DNA of 64,000 nt, taken from NCBI GenBank assembly GCA_021234155.1, contig JAJEKV010000013.1:16533877-16597876 (forward strand), written 5' to 3'. The first letter of the stretch is position 1, and every line of letters starts with the position of its first letter. The DNA is from Isoetes taiwanensis (lineage: Eukaryota; Streptophyta; Lycopodiopsida; Isoetales; Isoetaceae). The translations under genes were made by a program, and so were the position numbers. This document shows, piece by piece, positions 56,901 through 64,000 of this stretch. The notes under the pieces were generated by a model that saw nothing but the letters and a program-made list of their open reading frames with translations, ran no database searches and was not told the origin of the DNA.

Positions 56901-57173
56901 GACTGTAGGACTCTTGAGGATGAGGCACATGTGCTACTTCACTGTTCATCATATGCCACATTGCGTGCTAAACATGGTATGAAAGCTTATACATTTACTG
57001 AATTTTTTGACTACCCTGGGGGTGTGATTGGGGCGTATATACTTGCTGTTTTGGACCATAGAGAAAGATGCTTGAAAGCAATGGATGTAAAGGAGGAGGA
57101 CGAGGAAGAGATTGAGGGGGTTAATGCATTATTATCCGATGATGCATTAGATGAACTTTTCTATAATTACTAA
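53913..57173 (+). pseudogene. LINE ORF2: endonuclease and RT, broken
   Basis: The endonuclease starts near 53913 (VMCWNINTLTQEKITTM, IAFFLETG). It has GGIACFVR, IYIAGCYYPP, GDFNGRT (~54350) and SDHEPLFLDL (~54687), all expected for APE-type LINE nucleases. Stops or slips occur at about 54070, 54345, 54463 and 54922. The RT has VDFFKAFDIVGRGHLWDRM (~55650), GVKQGCPLSPTLFGLFIDQL (~55828) and LYADDVVLLS (~55953, catalytic DD intact), then SVVLYGCEVWGAG and CKLCDCRTLEDEAHVLLHC (zinc-like, ~56890). The final frame is open from about 55617 to the stop at 57173. Target-primed reverse transcription is the known role of the family. Confidence 0.8.
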
Positions 57174-57266
57174 TGTACTGGTTTGGACGTCTCATAGGCC
57201 TGGCGGTCTCACAGACGTAATAATACAATTTCATTTCATTTCTCTCTCAAAAAAAAAAAAAAAAAC

Positions 57267-58150
57267 CCATGGGAAAAAATATGAAACACTGTATGAAACT
57301 AACGGTAATGCGAGCTTGGAGAATTAGTTGGGTTGGATGTAGAATTGGCTGAGGGAGAAAAATTATAGGTAGATGAAGAAAAAAGACTGCTATGTTTTGA
57401 CTCTCTACTTCGGGCCTAAACAAATTGAGATACTAGATATCATATTCTCTTCCATACTTGTTAGATAAAAAACTTGCTTCTACATTTTTTCGCATTTCCT
57501 ATGCACCTATGCAAAGATAGCCAAGGGAAGACAAGATGAAATCCATTTTCCTCTTGATAATTTAATCACCCATAGGATTTTTATTTAGGTCAATGAGTAG
57601 TCAATATAGCCAAGCACTCTATTTATACTAAATTTGTAAATCACCATTTTGTTTGCAGCTAAAACAATATTGTTTACTCTATTTTGTTTGTTTACTCTAT
57701 TTTGTACAACAATAATATGAAAAACGTCAATCTTATAGAGCATTGGCGATGCCATTTCATCCAATTTTAAATTTTATCTTTTCTAAATATTAAGCCTTTG
57801 GACTTTATCATACTCATCCATTGTAGCAAAATTGATGATCCGGGTATCCTATTCTTCTTACTAATTAAAGCATAAAAGTAAATTAGCTTTTCTTATGAAA
57901 TTGATCTAGTCTACCTAATCTTCGTATTGGGAAAGAGAATGCCCAATCGTATACGGGTTGCAACATCCCTTGCATTGGCTTTTAAATGAAAACATCAGTA
58001 ACACCGTGACTTAATTATTAGATCCCTAAATCTGCATAGCATAGGGAGGATGAGGCTCTGCATTTTTTGAATAATGTCATGCATGTACATGTTGAAAGAA
58101 TAGTCTTTGCTTGTCGGGTAGGAGTTGTAAAACATGATTGCCCTCGCCAC
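57267..58150. other. AT-rich spacer
   Basis: No coding or repeat feature recognised. Confidence 0.4.
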
Positions 58151-58153
58151 CTT

Positions 58154-58400
58154 TGTGACACTCCCCACTAATACGACGCCATGTCGTACATCTCACGGAA
58201 AATACCCCATCCAACACACCTGCCGCATGGGCCCGCCGTCTATCTCGCACCTAGGATGCCCATGATGTGGGAAGGGGACACGAAGGTGCATTGTGTGCTC
58301 TTCTTCTAGGGACTCCTATAACAACGTAAGCATAAACATAAACATCAGCACTAGCAATAACAATACTGCGAGCTACTCCGAAAGGTAGTACCATGTGATG
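58154..58400 (-). repeat. LTR 3'-end fragment (reverse)
   Basis: The complement matches the last 230 bp of the LTR at 39526-41163: shared words include TTTATGCTTMCGYYGTTATA, CACCTTCGTGTCCCCTTCCC, GATAGACGGMGGGCCC and a final GTCACA. No PBS follows, so this is a truncated or solo relic of the same family. Confidence 0.65.
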
Positions 58401-58404
58401 TTCG

Positions 58405-58439
58405 AGCATAATATATGGTATGAATACATATATTATGCT
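58405..58439. other. 13-bp inverted repeat, AT-rich
   Basis: AGCATAATATATG at 58405-58417 pairs perfectly with CATATATTATGCT at 58427-58439, with a 9-base loop. It may mark an element end next to the LTR fragment. Confidence 0.55.
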
Positions 58440-58509
58440 GCCACGTCACTTGTACATGTCGCCTTAACGACATATACTTGGAAACTGTAAAGCACAACAA
58501 GAGAATGGA

Positions 58510-58775
58510 CATTTAGCGACGTGGGCTTGCGACGTCTGTGCGACGTGACGTCGCAAATAACGTGACCATGCGACGTCAATGCGACGTCACGTCGCAGACA
58601 CGTCGCATGCGACGTGTGGTGCGACGTCTGACACCGTGACGTGGCAGATCTGTCACGCCAGGTGCACCACGTCGCATCGCGTGCGTCACTTTTGTGCGAC
58701 GTGACGTCGCGTGCGACGTGACGCCGCTACGGGGCGATCGCCGCTACGACGCCTCGCCGGGCGTCCTAGTGTACT
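58510..58775. repeat. GACGTC-rich palindromic array
   Basis: GCGACGT, GACGTCGC, CGTCACGTCGC and TGCGACGTGACGTCGC recur over 265 bp on both strands, with many CpGs in an AT-rich setting. ACGT is the core of bZIP sites, but the density and nested palindromes suggest a foldback or MITE relic. It abuts the satellite. Confidence 0.75.
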
Positions 58776-58779
58776 TTGT

Positions 58780-61700
58780 TCTTTTGGAGAACAAGGGTGG
58801 TCTTCGCCACGAAAGTTGGTCCCCGTGGTAATGTCGATATTCGAGTCCATTGGAAGAGCCAAATCATGGTTTTGGAGAGGGGAAATTGCTCGCCCATCGC
58901 CCGGGCCTTCGTGAAGAGAACTTTTGTGGCGGCATGTGAGCTCTGAAGACTTCGGAGCTATTTCATCGTGCACCAACACCGCATATCCTAGTGAAATGTT
59001 TTTCTCATGTCCGCCGCAAGACGTTGCAATCGCTTGTCAAAATTCCACCTTTTTTTCACGAGAATTTTTTTAGTTATCGTTCTTTTGCATTCATGCTTCA
59101 TAAATTCGTAATTAATGCATGGTATGGAATTAAATTCTGATTTTTTTGTCAGTTGGCTTCCTATGTCATCCCCAAAGATACAGGCAAATTTTTAGAATTT
59201 CCAGATAAAGTTCTGATCAAATAGGTAGCATTGGAACGGTCTTAGGCAAAACTGTTGTTGGGCAAGAGCAAGACATTCATAAATTCGTAATTAATGCATA
59301 GTAAGGAATTAAATTCTGATTTTTTGTCGCAGGCTTCTTAAGTCATCGCCAACGTACATGCCAGTTTTCAAAATTTCCGGACAAGGTTTAGATCAAAGTG
59401 TTTGCATTAGTACGGCCCGGCCCGCGGCTTGTTGTTAGGCGTACCGAAATTGCACACTTGCCCAAGTCAAACAAGGCCAGGACCTTGCAAGGCAGCCTCA
59501 TTAGAGGGGAGAGTCCGAACCCCAAGAGGCGAACCACAAAAAGTTTCCCGAGGCAACCTTTCTGGCGGCTCCCGGAGGGTCAGACGCTAAAGACCACACT
59601 CCCCGATCTCCGGTTCCCCTATCCGACCGTTGAATCCTTCGCTTCAAGAGCCCCGGCCTCGATAAGGTCCAAAAATCCAACATCCGGCCCGTGAGAACTT
59701 ATCAAACCGCTGCCCCCGTCTAATCGGCCGTGTAGAAACCAAAGTGTTTTGTCGTTCGGACATTGCGGAGGCTCCGGAATGGCGATTCGACTTCGCCACA
59801 TCGTCCGGAGGCCGAAATTACCCTAGAGACCAAGTTGCACGGTCAGTTTTGCAAAAGAAAGAAACACTTACGCCCTACGTTGCGCGATTCGACGCCCACC
59901 TCCTAGGCCAATTGACTACGAAAGTGTGTTGGACATGAGATAGTTTGACGCTTCCTCGAGAAGGGGTGGTCTTTTGGCCATGAAACTTGGTCCCCAGGGC
60001 AATGTCGACGTTCCGAGTCCATTGGCAGAGCCGAATCACGATTTCGGAGAGGGGAAATTGCCCGTCCGTTGCCAGGGCCTTCTGGAGAGGACTTTTGGGG
60101 CAAGCCGCCTCGGATGGTTTTAGGGTCCGTGCTCAAAAGCGTCAACACCCCCTCTACGTCAAGACACGGCGCCAAGGTCCTAGTCGAATCGACAAGGATA
60201 GAGCCTCCGGCAACGTAAACCCTATGAGTTGCCATGTTCTAGCGGGGGTTTGCGTTTTGGGTGCCGAAGTTTGGTCCTTTGCACTTGGGACTTGGCTGAT
60301 AAGATGCGGTTGAGAACGCGAAGCAAGGAACCGACGGAATGGAGTTTGGATCTGCACTCCCTCCGTTGTGGTAGTTAGAAGTAAAGGGCGCTTTTTGCAA
60401 GTAGCAAGACATTCATAAATTCGTAATTAATGCATAGTACGGAATTAAATTCTGATTTTTTTGTCACAGGCTTCCTAAGTCATCGCCAACATACAGGCCG
60501 TTTTCAAAATTTCGGACAAGGTTTAGATCAAAGTGTTTGCATTAGTACGGTCCCCGGCACTGTTGTTGGGCAGCGAAATGGCACACTTGCCCAAGTCAAA
60601 CAAGGCCAGACCTTGCAAGGCCGCCTCATTAGAGGGAGAGTCCGAACCCCAAGAGGCTAACCACAAAAAGTTTCCCCGAGGCGCCTTTCTGGCGGCTCTC
60701 CCGGGGGGCAGACGCTAAAGACCACACTCCCGGATCTCGGTTCCCCTATCCGGCCGTTGAATCCTTCGTTCAAGAGCCCCGTCTCGATAAGGTCCAAAAA
60801 TCCAACATCCGTCCGTGAGAACTTATCAAACCCGCTGAAGCGTCCCGATCGGTAATCGTAGAAACCAAAGTGTTTTGTCGTTCGGACATTGCGGAGGCTC
60901 GGAATGGCGATTCGACTTAGCGACATCGTCCGGAGGCCGAAATTACCCTAGAGACCAAGTTGCACCTGGTCGGTTTTGCAAAAGAAAGAAACACTTACTC
61001 CCTACGTTGCAGTATTCGACAGCCACCTCCTAGGCCAATTGACTACGAGTGTGTTGGACATGAGATAGTTTGACGCTTCCTCGAGAAGGGGTGGTCTTCT
61101 GGCCATGAAACTTGGTCCCCAGGGCAATGTCGACGCTCCGAGTCCATTGGCGAGCGAATCACGATTCGGAGAGGGAAGTTGCCCGTCCGTCGCCAGGGCC
61201 TTCGGGAGAGGACTTTTGGGGCAAGCTGCTTCGGAGGTGGTTTTTAGGGTCCGTGCTCTGGTGTCAACACCCCCTCTACGTCAAGACACAGCGCAAGGTC
61301 CTAGTCGAATCTGACAAGGATAGAGCCTCCCGGCGTAAACCCTATGAGTTGCCAGGTTCTAGCAGGGTTTGCGTTTTGGGTGCCGAGTTTTGGTCCTTTG
61401 CACTTGGGACTTGGCCGATAAGATGCAGTTGAGAACGCGAAGCAAGGGGAACTGGCGGAATAGAGTTTGGATCTGTACTCCTCCCGTTGTGGCAGTTAGA
61501 AGTAAAGGGCAGCTTTTGCAGTAGCAAGACATTCATAAATTCGTAATTAATGCATAGTACGGAATTAAATTCTGATTTTTTGTCAGCAGGCTTCCTAAGT
61601 CATCGCCAACATACAGGCCAGTTTTCAAAATTTCCGGACAAGGTTTAGATCAAAGTGTTTGCATTAGAACGGTCCGGGCAGCCTGTTGTTGGGCAGCCGA

Positions 61701-64000
61701 GCTGGCACACTTGCCCAAGTCAAACAAGGCCAGGATCTTGCAAGGCCACCTCATTAGAGGAGAGAGTCCGGACCCCAGGAGGCGAGCCCCAAAAAGTTTC
61801 CCGAGGCAGCCTTTCCTGGCAGCGCTCCCCCGGGCCGCGCTAAAGACCACACTCCCGGATCTCGGTTCCCCTATCCGACCGTTGAATCCTTCGTTCAAGA
61901 GCCCTGTCTCGATAAGGTCCAAAAAAATCCAACATCCGTCCGTGAGAACTTATCAAACCCGCTGAGCCGCCCCCAAGGTCGGCCAGGTGTAGAAACCAAA
62001 GTGTTTTGTCGTTCGGACATTGCGGAGGCTCCGGAATGGCGATTCGACTTCGCCACATCATCCGGGAGGCCGAAATTACCCTAGAGACCAAGTTGCACGG
62101 TCAGTTTTGCAAAAGAAAGAAACACTTACGTCCTACGTTGCAGTATTCGACAGCCACCTCCTAGGCCAATTGACTACGAGTGTGTTGGACATGAGATAGT
62201 TTGACGCTACCTCGAGAAGGGGTGGTCTTTTGGCCATGAAACTTGGTCCCGAGGGGCAATGTCGACGTTCCGAGTCCATTGGCGAGCGAATCAATGATTT
62301 GGAGAGGGGAAATTGCTCGTCCGCTGCCGGGGCCTTCGAGAGGACTTTTGGGGCAAGCCGCCTTCGGATGGTTTTAGGGTCCGTGCTCAAGCGTCAACAC
62401 CCCCTACGTCAAGACACGGCGCAAGGTCCTAGTCGAATCTGACAAGGATAGAGCCTCCGAAACGTAAACCCTATGAGTTGCCAGGTTCTAGCAGGGTTTG
62501 CGTTTTGGGTGCCGAGTTTTGGTCCTTTGCACTTGGGACTTGGCTGATAAGATGCAGTTGAGAACGCGAAGCAAGGGGAACTGACGGAATGGAGTTTGGA
62601 TCTGTACTCCTCCCGTTGTGGTAGTTAGAAGTAAAGGGCAGCTTTTGCAGTAGCAAGACATTCATAAATTCGTAATTAATGCATAGTACGGAATTAAATT
62701 CTGATTTTTTGTCAGCAGGCTTCCTAAGTCATCGCCAACATACAGGCCAGTTTTCAAAATTTCCGGACAAGGTTTAGATCAAAGTGTTTGCATTAGTACG
62801 GTCCGGGCAGCCTGTTGTTGGGCAGCCGAGCTGGCACACTTGCCCAAGTCAAACAAGGCCAGGACCTTGCAAGGCCACCTCATTAGAGGGGAGAGTCCGA
62901 ACCCCAAGAGGCGAGCCCCAAAAAGTTTCCCGAGGCAGCCTTTCCTGGCAGCGCTCCCCCGGGGGGCCGTACGCTAAAGACCACACTCCCGGATCTCGGT
63001 TCCCCTATCCGACCGTTGAATCCTTCGTTCAAGAGCCCTGTCTCGATAAGGTCCAAAAAAATCCAACATCCGTCCGTGAGAACTTATCAAACCGCGAAGC
63101 GTCCTGCGGTCGACCGTGTAGAAACCAAAGTGTTTTGTCGTTCGGACATTGCGGAGGCTCCGGAATGGCGATTCGACTTCGCGACATCGTCCGGAGGCCG
63201 AAATTACCCTAGAGACCAAGTTGCACGGTCAGTTTTGCAAAAGAAAGAAACACTTACGCCCTACGTTGCAGTATTCGACAGCCACCTCCTAGGCCAATTG
63301 ACTACGAGTGTGTTGGACATGAGATAGTTTGACGCTACCTCGAGAAGGGGTGGTCTTTTGGCCATGAAACTTGGTCCCCAGGGCAATGTCGACGTTCCGA
63401 GTCCATTGGCAGAGCCGAATCACGATTCCGGAGAGGGGAAGTTGCCCGTCCGTCGCCAGGGCCTTCGGGAGAGGACTTTTGGGGCAAGCTGCTTCCAGGT
63501 GGTTTTTAGGGTCCGTGCTCTGGTGTCAACACCCCCCCTCTACTTCAAGACACGGCGCAAGGTCCTAGTCGAATCTGACAAGGATAGAGCCTCCGAAACG
63601 TAAACCCTATGAGTTGCCAGGTTCTAGCAGGGTTTGCGTTTTGGGTGCCGAGTTTTGGTCCTTTGCACTTGGGACTTGGCCGATAAGATGCAGTTGAGAA
63701 CGCGAAGCAAGGGAAACTGACGGAATGGAGTTTGGATCTGTACTCCTCCCGTTGTGGCAGTTAGAAGTAAAGGGCAGCTTTTGCAGTAGCAAGACATTCA
63801 TAAATTCGTAATTAATGCATAGTACGGAATTAAATTCTGATTTTTTGTCAGCAGGCTTCCTAAGTCATCGCCAACATACAGGCCAGTTTTCAAAATTTTT
63901 GGACAAGGTTTAGATCAAAGTGTTTGCATTAGAACGGTCCGGGCAGCCTGTTGTTGGGCAGCCGAGCTGGCACACTTGCCCAAGTCAAATAAGGCCAGGA
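58780..64000. repeat. Tandem satellite, ~1.13-kb unit
   Basis: The anchor ACATTCATAAATTCGTAATT occurs at 59273, 60409, 61529, 62658 and 63794, spacings 1136, 1120, 1129 and 1136. Other anchors (GGCAATGTCGACGTTCCGAG, CAAAGTGTTTTGTCGTTCGG, GAGTTGCCAGGTTCTAGCAG) keep the same order. The first unit (58780-59272) is the most diverged and shortened, as expected at an array edge; a half-copy of the anchor block is near 59087-59270. Units are close in sequence but differ by many 1-5-bp indels in GC-rich spots. Open frames inside are not conserved between units, so I call no genes. The array continues past the window end. Confidence 0.9.

Larger units (their letters stand above)
52540..57266 (+). mobile_element. 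Nearly full-length LINE, second lineage
   Basis: It runs from a (TC)n tract at 52540-52558 to an (ATTTC)n and A-rich tail at 57228-57266. It has ORF1, an AP endonuclease, the RT and a Cys/His C-terminus in canonical order. Related minus-strand copies lie at 4.6-7.05, 11.7-12.4 and 17.8-18.0 kb. The RT and ORF1 look more like animal-type LINEs than plant L1s. Exact clade needs a tree. Stops and slips are present in ORF1 and the endonuclease, but the RT half is open for 518 codons. Confidence 0.85.

Noticed and set aside
58780-64000. Satellite as ribosomal intergenic spacer or gene cluster
   Set aside because: No rRNA sequence is seen, and frames inside the units are broken differently in each copy.

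Overview
This window looks like gene-poor, transposon-rich DNA from a large land-plant nuclear genome. The plant calls rest on an intron-containing group A bZIP gene (ABI5/ABF/AREB type), an LTR followed by a primer-binding site matching plant initiator tRNA-Met, and L1-type LINEs with a zf-RVT-like tail. A Penelope-type retroelement, LINEs with an animal-like ORF1p and long introns suggest a fern, lycophyte or other non-seed plant rather than an angiosperm. That last step is inference.

Layout. 1-190 is the edge of an ARM-repeat gene (minus strand), followed by a small foldback repeat. 1.5-4.4 kb holds a strand-switching 12-bp TGACG array and a decayed L1-type LINE. 4.6-7.05 kb is a minus-strand LINE of a second lineage, interrupted by a ~0.68-kb element (X) that recurs at 16.8-17.5 kb. 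7.2-16.8 kb carries two convergent, intron-containing genes. One encodes a DDE-like transposase-type protein (7360-10370, +). The other encodes a coiled-coil/RING-H2/FCP1-NIF-like protein whose phosphatase motif is degenerate (13246-15599, -). Introns or leaders of both are rich in the same TTAGTG/TGCTAA words. Between them lie minisatellites, a LINE fragment and a satellite rich in TTGAC cores.

18.5-28.3 kb is a Penelope-like element (PLE) with 2.65-kb direct terminal repeats. The first coding exon lies inside the terminal repeat and can be spliced across a ~2.06-kb intron to the internal ORF1; an RT with a YMDD motif follows. Its right repeat abuts a LINE 3' fragment, and a weaker outer direct repeat brackets the whole block. 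29-33 kb holds unrecognised exons. 33.4-36.9 kb is the bZIP gene, the clearest host gene. 39.5-43 kb is an LTR with PBS and non-coding interior. 45.0-46.9 kb is a 5'-truncated pogo/DDE_1-type transposase gene with an extra coiled coil. 47.5-51.75 kb is an L1-type LINE. 52.5-57.27 kb is a nearly complete but mutated LINE with ORF1, endonuclease and RT. 58.15-58.8 kb has an LTR fragment and a GACGTC-rich palindromic array, and 58.8-64.0 kb is a ~1.13-kb tandem satellite.

The best candidate for an undescribed system is the 7.2-16.8 kb two-gene block. The PLE with its exon inside the terminal repeat, and a covarying 3' hairpin shared by several LINE-related copies, come next. Most transposon ORFs are broken. 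Some indels between near-identical repeat copies may be assembly errors rather than real mutations.
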